From: Candidatus Porisulfidus sp. TsSOB
GTDB taxonomy: Bacteria; Pseudomonadota; Gammaproteobacteria; Poriferisulfidales; Poriferisulfidaceae
DNA length: 64,000 nucleotides
NCBI GenBank assembly: GCA_002631715.1
Contig: MRSX01000007.1
Coordinates: 1-64,000 of the forward strand
Direction: 5' to 3'
Under the pieces are notes generated by a model. That model was not told where the DNA came from. It ran no database searches and saw nothing but the letters and a program-made list of their open reading frames with translations. Position 1 is the first letter of the stretch, and every line of letters begins with the position of its first letter. This document shows, piece by piece, positions 20,403 through 29,623 of this stretch. Position numbers and translations under genes: made by a program.

Positions 20403-21102
20403 CGGCATCTCGGTCGGCGGCACACAGTTGGTTCGCCTGATGAACTGGCTGTCGCCTTCTTTTCCGATCGGCGCCTACAGCTATTCGCACGGGATCGAAT
20501 ATGCCGTGGATACCGGCCTGATCCACGACCGGGACACCTTGCGCGACTGGGTGTCCGAAGTCATCGCGGCCGGAACCGGGCGAGTCGATGCGGATCTGCA
20601 CCGTGCGGCTCATGAAGCGGTTCGAAACCGCGATGAAGTCCTGTTCATCTGGGCGCTGGAACATGGCGACGCGATGCGCGCCACCCGGGAACTCGGCGAG
20701 GAGACTGAGAACCAAGGCCAGGCATTCCTGGCCGCAGTCGCTCGCCCATGGCCGGCAATTGGGCTCGACTGGGCCCAAGAAAAGGCGGCGGAACAGCAAC
20801 GGCCGATGGTCTACCCGGTGGCTGTCGGCGCCGTAGCGGCAGCGCAGGACATCCCGCTGGAACCCGCGCTGGCTGCTTATCTCCACGCGCTGGCCGCCAA
20901 CCTGATATCCGCCGGCATCCGGCTGATCCCCCTGGGACAGAGCGACGGACAGCAGGCGCTGGCCGACCTGGAGCCGGTCATCCTGGATGCGGTCGCACAG
21001 GCCCTGGAACGGGATCGGGAGGACATCGGACAAGCAGCCCTGATGGTGGACTGGGCCTCCGCCCGCCACGAAACCCAATACACCCGCCTGTTCCGCTCAT
21101 GA
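20392..21102 (+). CDS. ureF: Urease accessory protein UreF
   Basis: A partner of UreD and UreG in the nickel-insertion complex. The 236 residues begin [10 protein letters not shown] and contain the conserved [19 protein letters not shown] segment. An upstream in-frame ATG at 20380 would add four residues. ATG 20392 is taken as the start. It overlaps ureE by 11 bp and ureG by 4 bp. Confidence 0.94.
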   Translation: MSTDGISVGGTQLVRLMNWLSPSFPIGAYSYSHGIEYAVDTGLIHDRDTLRDWVSEVIAAGTGRVDADLHRAAHEAVRNRDEVLFIWALEHGDAMRATRELGEETENQGQAFLAAVARPWPAIGLDWAQEKAAEQQRPMVYPVAVGAVAAAQDIPLEPALAAYLHALAANLISAGIRLIPLGQSDGQQALADLEPVILDAVAQALERDREDIGQAALMVDWASARHETQYTRLFRS

Positions 21103-21746
21103 GCACGCCTTTCCGCGTCGGCATCGGCGGCCCGGTCGGCACCGGCAAGACCGCATTGATGGACGCCCTGTGCAAGCGACTGCGCGATGACTACGACATC
21201 GCGGCCATCACCAACGACATCTACACCGAGGAAGACGCCCAATTCCTGACGCGTTCGGGCGCGCTGGCGCCGGAGCGCATCCGCGGAGTCGAAACCGGCG
21301 GGTGCCCGCACACGGCCATCCGCGAGGACGCTTCCATGAATCTCGCGGCGGTCGGCGACATGGTGGCGCGCTTCCCGAACCTGGACATCGTGCTGATTGA
21401 GTCCGGCGGCGATAATCTCGCCGCCACCTTCTCCCCGGAACTCGCCGACCTCACCATCTACGTCATCGACGTCTCCGCCGGCGACAAGATCCCGCGCAAG
21501 GGCGGACCCGGCATCACGCGCTCCGACCTGCTGGTCATCAACAAGACTGACCTCGCGCCGCTGGTCGGCGCCAGCCTTGAAGTGATGGAGCGAGACTCTC
21601 GCCGCATGCGCGGAGAGCGGCCTTTCCTGTTCAGCAACCTGAAGGCCCAGGAAGGGGTCGGCGAAATCGTGGATTTCGTGCTGGCCTCCGGCGGGTTCGC
21701 CACGCAGGAACCTGCCGGCGACGAAACCGATACACCATCCCATTAA
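21099..21746 (+). CDS. ureG: Urease accessory GTPase UreG
   Basis: A SIMIBI-class GTPase that drives nickel insertion. It has the P-loop GGPVGTGKT at residues 10-18, the nickel-binding CPH motif ([12 protein letters not shown]), [16 protein letters not shown] and the NKTDLA guanine-specificity motif. It is 215 residues long. The ATG overlaps the ureF stop (ATGA). Confidence 0.97.
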   Translation: MSTPFRVGIGGPVGTGKTALMDALCKRLRDDYDIAAITNDIYTEEDAQFLTRSGALAPERIRGVETGGCPHTAIREDASMNLAAVGDMVARFPNLDIVLIESGGDNLAATFSPELADLTIYVIDVSAGDKIPRKGGPGITRSDLLVINKTDLAPLVGASLEVMERDSRRMRGERPFLFSNLKAQEGVGEIVDFVLASGGFATQEPAGDETDTPSH

Positions 21747-21772
21747 GAAGAACTTTTGATCTGGAGAAACCC

Positions 21773-21931
21773 GTGAAACTCATACACCGAACCGTGATTC
21801 CCTTGTCCGCGCTGCTGTTCGCCCTGCCCGCGTCCGGTCACGACACCGGAACCGTCCACGACCACGGGATCGGCTATCTCTTGCTGCTGGTGGCGCTGGT
21901 TGCGGGAGCTGCGGCCCTGCTACGTCGGTAA
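21773..21931 (+). CDS. 52-residue exported/membrane peptide at the end of the urease operon
   Basis: A short GTG-started frame with a good ribosome site (TGGAGAAAC) lies 26 bp after ureG. It encodes an N-terminal hydrophobic signal-like segment (VIPLSALLFALPASG), a short His/Asp-rich linker (HDTGTVHDHG) and a second hydrophobic segment ending in RR. A hairpin-prone stretch follows at 21942-21965. The family was not recognised. The position and the histidines suggest a metal- or urea-related accessory role, but this is inference. It is too short for most gene callers. Confidence 0.6.
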   Translation: MKLIHRTVIPLSALLFALPASGHDTGTVHDHGIGYLLLLVALVAGAAALLRR

Positions 21932-22063
21932 CAGCTTCTAACTGCCGGGTTCCCGCCGAATGAGCCCGGTAGCGGAAATGTCCGCTCATCCTGTTTCGGC
22001 AAGGGCAAGAATCCCCGCGTTATTTTAGGGATCCGACAAGACTCGGGTTCTTCGGGCTTCGTC

Positions 22064-22255
22064 TCAGGACAAGAGCCATTTCGCCAAGAGGATTCCGATG
22101 CCGGCCAACGCGACGGCTCCGCTCATGGAGCCCGCCAGAAACCAGACCTTCAGATCCTTCAGGTCCTCTTTCGTGGCAACATGCTCCATCTGGGTTTCGA
22201 GCCTGACCAGCCTTTGCCGAACTTCGGTCTCGAAAGTCATGGACTCTGCCGTCAT
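22064..22255 (-). CDS. Small coiled-coil protein with C-terminal membrane anchor
   Basis: A 63-residue protein whose ATG at 22255 has a perfect AGGAGG ribosome site. Residues 6-38 are charged and heptad-like (EVRQRLVRLETQMEHVATKEDLKDL), and residues 38-62 form one membrane helix ending LLAKWLLS. This architecture resembles XhlA/DUF1640-like small coiled-coil proteins and echoes the larger coiled-coil/TM protein at 40537-41031. The function is unknown. It lies between the urease operon and the ABC importer without overlap to either. Confidence 0.65.
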   Translation of the reverse strand: MTAESMTFETEVRQRLVRLETQMEHVATKEDLKDLKVWFLAGSMSGAVALAGIGILLAKWLLS

Positions 22256-22446
22256 GCGATCCTCCTGTGATCGTAGGAGGCATCCTATCACACCGACTCC
22301 CGACCCGCGCAATGCGTTGAAAAGTCCTACAGAAGCAATTCCGTCTCCCTCGTTTCTTAGCACATCTAATTGATTTATAGGAACTATTTCGTGCCAACCT
22401 AAAAAGCAGGCCGACCTCTCGACCAATTGCCCGAAATCGGCCTTGG

Positions 22447-24096
22447 CTATAGCCGAGGCACCGCCGAGAGTAGCGTACGTGTGTATTCGTGTTGCGGGTT
22501 TTGCAGGATCTCGACCGTGTCGCCTTGCTCCACAATCCGCCCCTCGTGCATGACCGCTATGCGGTGCGCCATCCAAGACACGACCGCGATGTTGTGCGTG
22601 ATGAACAGGTAGGTCAGGCCGTGCCGATCCTGCAGGTCCTGCAACAGGTTCAGGATCTGGGCCTGAATGGTGACGTCCAACGCGCTGGTCGGCTCGTCGC
22701 ACACGATCAGCCGCGGGTTGACCGCCAAGGCCCGGGCGATCGCGATGCGCTGACGCTGCCCGCCCGAGAATTCATGCGGGTAGCGAGTCTGGTGCTCGGG
22801 CTTCAGCCCGACCTGCAGCAGTAATTCCTCGATCCGCTCGCGCCGCTCGGCCGTATCTTGCGCCACACCCAGGACCTGCATCCCCTCGGCGATGATGTCG
22901 CCGATGACCATGCGGGGGTTGAGGGACGAAAACGGGTCCTGGAAAACAATCTGCAGTTCCGACCGGAACGGGGCCATCTCGTGGGCCGAGCAGTGGCTCA
23001 GATCGTGCCCCCGGTAGTGAACGCTTCCCTGCGTGACCGGCAGCAAGCGGATCAGGCTCTTGCCGGTGGTCGTCTTGCCGCAACCGGATTCCCCCACCAG
23101 GGCGAATGTCTCTCCTTCCCGCAAGGTGAACGACAGGCCGTCCACCGCCCGGACATGGCCGACGACACGGCGGAACACGCCACGACGGATCGGGAAATGG
23201 ATGCGCAGGTCCTCGACCTCCAGCAGAGGCTCGGTACTTGGCCGCGAGGCTGGTTCGACCGCCTGCCCGTCGGAATCGGACCCGTTGCCGTGCAGCCGCA
23301 GTCCCCGCTTGGAGATGTTCGGCAACGCCGCGAACAGGTTGCGGCTGTATTCGTGCCGGGGGTTCTCGAAAAATGCCTCTGCGGATTCCGCCTCCACGAT
23401 CCTTCCATGCTGCATGATGGCAACCGCATCCGCCATGCTCTTCGCCACTGCCAAGTCGTGCGTGATGAACAGCATCGCCATGCCCAAGTCGCGCTGCAGT
23501 TCACGCAGCAACTCCAGCACCTGTGCCTGAATGGTGACGTCCAGCGCCGTGGTCGGCTCGTCCGCGATCAGCAGCTCGGGTTCCGCCGCCAGCGCCCCCG
23601 CGATCATCACCCGCTGCTTCATGCCGCCGGACAACTGGTGGGGATACTCGTCGATGCGCCGTTGAGGCTCGGGAACACGCACCGCGTCGAGCAGCTCCAG
23701 CGCCCGGGCCATGCTGGCCTTCCGCGACAGCCCCCGGTGCCGGCGCAACGGCTCGCAAATCTGCTGACCCACCGTCATCACCGGGTTGAGCGACATCATC
23801 GGCTCCTGGAAGATCATGCCGATCGTGCCGCCACGAATCCCCCGCATCTGCACCTCCGGCAACTCCAGCAGATCCTGCCCGTTCAGCCGGATTTCGCCGG
23901 TTTCGATTCGGGCCGCTTCCGAAAGCAGCCGCATCACGCTCAGCGCCGTTACCGACTTGCCACTGCCGGACTCGCCGAGCAGAGCGAACGTGCCCTGTTT
24001 CGGGATGGAGAAGCTGACATCCTCGACCGCCACCTCCCGGGCCGGACCGGTGCCGAACGCGACCTGCAGGTTCTTGACCTCAAGCAGCATGCTCAT
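22447..24096 (-). CDS. Peptide ABC transporter, duplicated ATPase (YejF/DppDF-like)
   Basis: Two ABC ATPase domains in one chain of 549 residues, as in YejF, powering the two permeases encoded upstream. The first domain has Walker A GESGSGKS and signature LSGGMKQR; the second has GESGCGKTT and FSGGQRQR. Both have intact Walker B ([24 protein letters not shown]). The start overlaps the preceding permease gene by 4 bp. This is the last gene of a four-gene minus-strand operon. Confidence 0.92.
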   Translation of the reverse strand: MSMLLEVKNLQVAFGTGPAREVAVEDVSFSIPKQGTFALLGESGSGKSVTALSVMRLLSEAARIETGEIRLNGQDLLELPEVQMRGIRGGTIGMIFQEPMMSLNPVMTVGQQICEPLRRHRGLSRKASMARALELLDAVRVPEPQRRIDEYPHQLSGGMKQRVMIAGALAAEPELLIADEPTTALDVTIQAQVLELLRELQRDLGMAMLFITHDLAVAKSMADAVAIMQHGRIVEAESAEAFFENPRHEYSRNLFAALPNISKRGLRLHGNGSDSDGQAVEPASRPSTEPLLEVEDLRIHFPIRRGVFRRVVGHVRAVDGLSFTLREGETFALVGESGCGKTTTGKSLIRLLPVTQGSVHYRGHDLSHCSAHEMAPFRSELQIVFQDPFSSLNPRMVIGDIIAEGMQVLGVAQDTAERRERIEELLLQVGLKPEHQTRYPHEFSGGQRQRIAIARALAVNPRLIVCDEPTSALDVTIQAQILNLLQDLQDRHGLTYLFITHNIAVVSWMAHRIAVMHEGRIVEQGDTVEILQNPQHEYTRTLLSAVPRL

Positions 24097-25463
24097 CGCT
24101 TCACCCTCGGGTCAAAGGCGTCGCGCACCGCATCCGACAGCAGGTTGGCGAACAATACCAGGGCGAACATGAATACGAACGAAGCCGTCAGCGACCACCA
24201 CACCGGGGGCTCACGCGACATTTCGAGCCGCGCGCTGTTGATCATGTTCCCCCAGCTGTTCATGGACGGGTCGACCCCGATGTCGACGTACGACAATACC
24301 GCCTCGGCCAGCACCAGGCCGCTGAAGTCCAGCACCACCGTGATCAACACGATGTGCATGACGTTCGGGAGGATGTGCCGCATCAGGATGCGTGGCCCCG
24401 ACACCCCGAATGCCACTGCGGCCTGAATGTATTCGTGTTCCCGCAACTTGAGAGATTCGCCGCGCAACAACCGGCAAAGCCCAGTCCAGCTGGTCAGGCC
24501 CAGAATCATGCACAGGAACAGCAACCGCAGGTCTGCACGTTCCGCCAAGCTCGCATACTCGTCGGCATGGGCGTTCAGATAGACATGCAGGGACAGGATC
24601 GCCGCAGCAATCAGCAACACGCCGGGAATCGAGTTCAGCGTGATGTAGATGTACTGGATGACGTCGTCCACCCAACCGCGGTAGTAACCGGCCGTGATGC
24701 CAAGCGCGATCGCGAACGGCAACATGATCAGGGTCGTCAGGGTGCCGATCAGCACCCCGGTGCGGATGCTCTTCAGGGTCTGGTAGAGCACGTCTTCGCC
24801 GACCTTGTCGGTCCCGAACACGTGATAGGCCCCGGCCAACTGCGTGACGATCCCGATCAGCATCAGGATCAGCAGCACGGTGACCGCGACGGACCGCCAG
24901 GGAATCGCGGCCTCTCCCTCTGCCCGGGGCCGCGCGCCTCGCAGCCGGCGGGTCAGCCGGACACCCAACAACAGGAGGCCCCAGACCCCCGCTCCCAACA
25001 GGGCCCCGCGCAGAACCCGGACCGTGATATCCCAACCGCGCTCCTGTTCCGGGTCCGCGAGATGGGCACCTGCGTACTCGAGCCGGGGATAGACCCGGAT
25101 CCGCCCCTGTGGCGTTTCCCGGGTCTCCTTGCTGTGCGCGTGATAGGCGAATGGCGCGGAGTAAGTTCGCTCGACCTGGGTACGCAAAGGCCCGGCCAAG
25201 ACGTCGAACACGCTCAGGATCTCGTTTGAATACTCCACCTGGGCGCCCGGCTGTTCCAAGCGTGGATGGAAATGCAACGAATCCAGGATCGCGATGGCCG
25301 CGAAGAAACCCAGCGCCACCACCGACACCGCGCCGCCACGCCGGGTCATGACGGATCGCCAGGCATGCCGCAGGTGCGGCGTACGCAGGACGAAGCCCAC
25401 GTACAGTGCCACCCCCGCCAACAGCAGGTAGAGGAAGAAATCGGTCAGCAGGACGACCCACAT
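24093..25463 (-). CDS. Peptide ABC transporter permease (YejE/DppC-like, extended N-terminus)
   Basis: A binding-protein-dependent permease, 456 residues from ATG 25463, placed 2 bp after the previous stop. Residues 1-240 hold a hydrophobic hairpin and a periplasmic insert (including YSAPFAYHAHSKETRET). The C-terminal half is a standard BPD_transp_1 domain with the EAA-like loop (AAVAFGVSGPRILMRHILPN). Family members of about 300 residues lack so long an N-terminal part, though YejE-type proteins are extended. A longer frame upstream is a shadow of the other permease. Confidence 0.88.
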   Translation of the reverse strand: MWVVLLTDFFLYLLLAGVALYVGFVLRTPHLRHAWRSVMTRRGGAVSVVALGFFAAIAILDSLHFHPRLEQPGAQVEYSNEILSVFDVLAGPLRTQVERTYSAPFAYHAHSKETRETPQGRIRVYPRLEYAGAHLADPEQERGWDITVRVLRGALLGAGVWGLLLLGVRLTRRLRGARPRAEGEAAIPWRSVAVTVLLILMLIGIVTQLAGAYHVFGTDKVGEDVLYQTLKSIRTGVLIGTLTTLIMLPFAIALGITAGYYRGWVDDVIQYIYITLNSIPGVLLIAAAILSLHVYLNAHADEYASLAERADLRLLFLCMILGLTSWTGLCRLLRGESLKLREHEYIQAAVAFGVSGPRILMRHILPNVMHIVLITVVLDFSGLVLAEAVLSYVDIGVDPSMNSWGNMINSARLEMSREPPVWWSLTASFVFMFALVLFANLLSDAVRDAFDPRVKR

Positions 25464-25465
25464 GG

Positions 25466-26443
25466 TCAGCGCAGGCGAATCCGGGGATCCGCGAGAGTGT
25501 AGGAAATGTCGGTCAGCAGCAGGCCCAGAATGTACAGTACCGTGCCGAGGAACACCATTGCCCGCACGATCGAGAAGTCCTGGCGCTGGATCGCGTCGAT
25601 GGTGTAGCTGCCGAGCCCCGGGATGCCGAAGAAGGACTCGGTGATGAGGCTGCCCATGAACAGCAGCGGAAGAATCACGACCACGCCGGTCAGGATCGGA
25701 ATCAGGGCGTTGCGCAGGACGTGCCGGAACAGGACCCACTGCTCGGACAGCCCCTTGGCGCGTGCCGTGCGCACGTAGTCCTTGGAGATCTCTTCCAGGA
25801 ACAGGGTCCGGTACCAGCGGGTGCCGGAACCGATCCCGTAGATGACGCTGATGATGACCGGAAGGATCAGGAACTTCGCCGCTTCGAACCCGGTGTCGTA
25901 GCCCGAGATGGGGACCAGTTGCAGCAACTTGCCGACCAGGTATTGCCCGCCGATGATGTAGAACAGGCTGGAGATCGACATCAGGATCACGCACAACACC
26001 ACCCCACCCACGTCCAGATAGGATGCGCGGAAGAACGCCAGCATCAACGCCAGCGTAGCGTTCAGCAATAACCCGAGTATCAGGCTCGGCACCGCGATCG
26101 CCAAGCTCGGCCACATGCGCTGGCGGATGTCGTGGCCGATGTTGCGGCCGCTGTCCGAATTGCCGAAATCGAATACGAACAGGCGTACCGACTTGGTGTA
26201 GAAGATGGTGTCGGTCAGGCTATCCAGTCCGGCCGCCTCCGGGTTGTACAAAAGCGGCTTGTCGTAGCCATGTTCCTGCTTCCATGCCTCCACCTGCTCC
26301 TGCGTGGTGTACTTGTCTCCCAAATGCAGCCGGGCCACTTCTTCCGGCGAATTGACCACGAAGAACAGCATGAACGTCAGCAGGTTGACCCCGATCAGGA
26401 TCGGGATTGCGTATAGCGCCCGGCGGATGATGTAGGCAATCAT
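25466..26443 (-). CDS. Peptide ABC transporter permease (YejB/DppB-like)
   Basis: The first permease of the importer, 325 residues, with the usual start (MIAYIIRRALYAIPILIGV), six membrane segments and the EAA loop DYVRTARAKGLSEQWVLFRHVLRNAL. Its start overlaps the binding-protein gene by 4 bp, and the second permease follows 2 bp after its stop. Confidence 0.93.
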   Translation of the reverse strand: MIAYIIRRALYAIPILIGVNLLTFMLFFVVNSPEEVARLHLGDKYTTQEQVEAWKQEHGYDKPLLYNPEAAGLDSLTDTIFYTKSVRLFVFDFGNSDSGRNIGHDIRQRMWPSLAIAVPSLILGLLLNATLALMLAFFRASYLDVGGVVLCVILMSISSLFYIIGGQYLVGKLLQLVPISGYDTGFEAAKFLILPVIISVIYGIGSGTRWYRTLFLEEISKDYVRTARAKGLSEQWVLFRHVLRNALIPILTGVVVILPLLFMGSLITESFFGIPGLGSYTIDAIQRQDFSIVRAMVFLGTVLYILGLLLTDISYTLADPRIRLR

Positions 26444-28632
26444 CGGCCGCGCTCCCGCTCACGACGGAGGAATCCGATCAGCGCCGGCAAGATCAGAAGG
26501 ACCAGGACACCCAACCCCGCCCAAATCGGCCAGACCGTCGGCCGGTTCCATTCCTGGAGAGCCGCCGCGCGCGACTCGGTGTCGATGCGCCGGTACTTGA
26601 GCGTGTTGTAAGACATGGTGGTCGGCTTGTTGTTGTGCACCCACTGGTGGGACAGGATGTAGCTGACCGGGTGGAAGCCCCAGGACCAGGGGGCATCGCG
26701 GCGGAGAATCTCCATCATCCGGTCGATGATCTGCTGGCGCCGCTCCCCGTTCGGGATGTTCTTCATCTGCGAGAACAGCGCATCGTATTCGGGGTTCTTG
26801 TAGTTGGCGGAATTCGGCCCGTTGGTATCGACTTGGGCGTTGGGACCGTACAGCAGGAACAGGAAGTTCTCCGGATCCGGGTAGTCCGCATGCCAGCCCC
26901 ACTGGAAGATCTGCCCGGTGCCCTTGCGCATCTTCGCCCGGAAACGGTTGTAGTCCGTGGCACGGATCACCAGCTGGATGTCAAGCTTGGCGAACTGCTT
27001 GCGCAGCCAGTTCAGCGACGCCTTGGCGTCCGGGCCTGCGCCGACCGCCTCGAAATACAGCACCAGCGGCTTGCCCGTCTCCTGGTCGATCCCGTTCTGG
27101 TAGCCCGCGCGACGCATCAGCTCCCGCGCCTCTTCGATGCTGCGCCGGACCGCCTTGCCATCCTCCCAACGGTAGACATAGGGGTTGATGCCCGCCTCGC
27201 CTTCCCGAACCCCGAAAATCTGCGGCGGCAGCGGCCCCTGGGCCGGAATCCCGCGCCCGTTGGTGAAGATCGAGATGTTCTCCTCGTAGTCCACCGCGAT
27301 GGAAATCGCGCGCCGCAGCAGCCGGCTGCGCTCACCGTATCCGCCCACGACCGGATCCAGCATGTTGAAGCCCATGTAGAAAACGGTCAGGTCGACCGCC
27401 GTGCGCAACACGATCCCCTTCTCTTCCATCGCGTCGGTCAACCCCACTTCCCCCCCGCCGCCGTATTCGATGGCCTGGTCGAAACTGTCCGAGCCGATTC
27501 CGGACAGGTCGTAGTAGCCTTGAAGGAACTTGCTCCAGCGCGGGATGCTCTCCTTCTCCAGGCTGAAGACCGCCCGGTCGATGAACGGCATGGTGCGCCC
27601 CCGGTCGTCCAGGTATCCCTGCCCTTCGTCTCCCGGCTCCCCCTCTTCCGGGTAGGGCTGGCCACGGAAATTCGGGTTGCGCTCCAGCACCATCCGCAGA
27701 TTCGGATTGTTCTCGGTCAGCATGTAAGGGCCGGTGCCGATCGGGTACCAATGCAACGTCAGGTTGCGCTGCGCCATGCCCGGCTGCTCGTGAAATACGT
27801 CCGCCTCCCACGGCATCGGTGCGAAAAACGGCATGGCCAGCCAGTAGATGAACTGGGGGTAGGTTCCTTTCAACCGAACCCGGTAGCGGTAACGCGACAG
27901 CGATTCCACGCCGGACATCGACAGGCCGCGCAAATCCATCGGGACACCCTCCGTGTTCTGGATGTGCGCCTGGAATTCGGCGAAACCTTCGACGTATTCC
28001 GCGATAATGCCGGCAATGGGGCAGTGCCGTCGGGGATCGGCCAGCCGCTTGATCTGGTACACGAAATCCTCCGCCACCAGTTCACGGCTCCCAGTCTGCG
28101 TGAAATCCGCGAGCGCATTGACCGACTCGAGATCCGCCTCGGCCAGATCGTGATAGCGGTAGCTTCCGTCCTCGCGGCGCGCCAGCGCCGGGTGCGGCTG
28201 GTAGAGAATCCCGGGCTTGATCTCGACCTGGTACTCGGTATACGCCGCTTCCTCCGCCGGAACCCCGGGTGGCAGCTCGTTTCCCTGCCCGTCCAGGTAG
28301 AGGACTTCCGGCATGCGGGCCGCGGACAGGGGCATCAACTCGTAGGGACGCTTCAGGTAGTGGTAGGCCAGCGGCGGCTCGTAGATCTGCTGGATGAAAC
28401 TGTACGAAGTCGTGGTGTAGGACCGCGCAGGATCCATGAACTGGGGCCGGTCGCTGAACGAGGCATACAGGACCGACCCGGACCCTAGGTTCTCTCCACG
28501 AGGGTCATTCCAGGAATCCCCGCAACCTGCCAGCAGGACAAGTGCGGCGACACTCCCCCATAGACGGGACAGGCCGCAGCGGCGGATGAAGCGCACGGGA
28601 GTCGGGTTCGTTATAAAATGGATTGAGTTCAT
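26440..28632 (-). CDS. Solute-binding lipoprotein of peptide ABC transporter with C-terminal TM helix
   Basis: A family 5 extracellular solute-binding protein of 730 residues, likely for oligopeptides. The N-terminus is a lipoprotein signal (lipobox LLAGC, Cys near 37), giving a lipid anchor after processing. Unusually, the C-terminus has a second anchor: a membrane helix (WAGLGVLVLLILPALIGFL) followed by basic residues (RRERERGR). The core has family features such as YPIGTGPYMLTENNPN and RRAISIAVDYEEN. It starts the operon, divergent from fabI with only 37 bp between them. Confidence 0.9.
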   Translation of the reverse strand: MNSIHFITNPTPVRFIRRCGLSRLWGSVAALVLLAGCGDSWNDPRGENLGSGSVLYASFSDRPQFMDPARSYTTTSYSFIQQIYEPPLAYHYLKRPYELMPLSAARMPEVLYLDGQGNELPPGVPAEEAAYTEYQVEIKPGILYQPHPALARREDGSYRYHDLAEADLESVNALADFTQTGSRELVAEDFVYQIKRLADPRRHCPIAGIIAEYVEGFAEFQAHIQNTEGVPMDLRGLSMSGVESLSRYRYRVRLKGTYPQFIYWLAMPFFAPMPWEADVFHEQPGMAQRNLTLHWYPIGTGPYMLTENNPNLRMVLERNPNFRGQPYPEEGEPGDEGQGYLDDRGRTMPFIDRAVFSLEKESIPRWSKFLQGYYDLSGIGSDSFDQAIEYGGGGEVGLTDAMEEKGIVLRTAVDLTVFYMGFNMLDPVVGGYGERSRLLRRAISIAVDYEENISIFTNGRGIPAQGPLPPQIFGVREGEAGINPYVYRWEDGKAVRRSIEEARELMRRAGYQNGIDQETGKPLVLYFEAVGAGPDAKASLNWLRKQFAKLDIQLVIRATDYNRFRAKMRKGTGQIFQWGWHADYPDPENFLFLLYGPNAQVDTNGPNSANYKNPEYDALFSQMKNIPNGERRQQIIDRMMEILRRDAPWSWGFHPVSYILSHQWVHNNKPTTMSYNTLKYRRIDTESRAAALQEWNRPTVWPIWAGLGVLVLLILPALIGFLRRERERGR

Positions 28633-28669
28633 TTTAATCTACCCGCCAATCCGGCCACCACTTGAAACC

Positions 28670-29458
28670 ATGGGATTCCTCGACGGCAAGAAAGCCTTGA
28701 TCACCGGCGTCGCAAGCAACCGTTCCATCGCGTGGGGCATTGCCGAGTGCATGCACGAGCAGGGGGCGGAACTGGCCCTCACCTACCAGAACGAAAAACT
28801 GAAATCCCGGATCGACAAGCTCGCCAAAGCTTGCGGCGGCTCGCTGACCCTGCCCTGCGACGTGGCCGAAGAGGCTCAAGTGGAAGAAACGTTCGCGCGT
28901 TTGGCCGAACACTGGCCCCAGCTCGACATCCTGGTGCACTGCATCGCTTATGCGCCGCGCGAGGCGTTGGATGGAGACTTCTGCGAGAACACGTCGCGCG
29001 AGGCCTTCTCCATGGCTCACGACATCAGCAGCTACAGCCTGACTTCCCTGGCCCGGGCGGCACGCCCGATGATGCGCGAGCACCCATCCGCCGTGCTGGC
29101 GCTGACTTATCTCGGCTCCATGCGCAGCATGCCGAACTACAACGTGATGGGCCTTGCCAAGGCCAGCCTTGAGGCGAACGTGCGTTATCTGGCCTATTCC
29201 CTAGGTCCGGAACAGATCCGGGTCAACGGGATTTCCGCCGGACCGATCAAGACCCTGGCCGCCGCTGGCATCGGGAATTTCCGCATGATGCTGGATCACG
29301 TGGCGGAAAACGCGCCACTGCGCCGCAACGTTACGCCGCGGGATGTCGGCCATGCGGCCGCTTTCCTGTGCTCGGACCTGGCCGGCGGCATCACCGGCGA
29401 GATCACCTATGTTGACGCCGGCTACAGCACCGTCGGCATGACCGGCTTCGACGCATAA
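28670..29458 (+). CDS. fabI: Enoyl-[acyl-carrier-protein] reductase [NADH]
   Basis: Catalyses the last step of each fatty-acid elongation cycle. It is an atypical short-chain dehydrogenase with the FabI cofactor segment GVASNRSIAWGIA, the catalytic Tyr/Lys spaced Y-x6-K in YNVMGLAK, and ISAGPIKTLAAAGI. The ATG at 28670 gives 262 residues, matching the E. coli length and N-terminus (MGFLDGKKALITG). It is divergent from the peptide ABC operon. Confidence 0.97.
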   Translation: MGFLDGKKALITGVASNRSIAWGIAECMHEQGAELALTYQNEKLKSRIDKLAKACGGSLTLPCDVAEEAQVEETFARLAEHWPQLDILVHCIAYAPREALDGDFCENTSREAFSMAHDISSYSLTSLARAARPMMREHPSAVLALTYLGSMRSMPNYNVMGLAKASLEANVRYLAYSLGPEQIRVNGISAGPIKTLAAAGIGNFRMMLDHVAENAPLRRNVTPRDVGHAAAFLCSDLAGGITGEITYVDAGYSTVGMTGFDA

Positions 29459-29623
29459 GAGCACACGGCACGTAAAAGCGCAAGCGGCAGGCCCTCGGCA
29501 AACCGCCAGAGCTTGTCTTCAAAAATTCTGCAGGGTATCGATTGGCGGTGGATGTGGTGTATCCTGTTGCGGAGCCATCACCATCGGCCACCGAGACGGC
29601 TGAAATCAGAAAACCAGGGAAAC

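Noticed and set aside
22858-24426. Long frame opposite the duplicated ABC ATPase
   Set aside because: It is rich in His/Arg/Gln/Leu as expected of antisense shadows; the sense strand has all ABC motifs.
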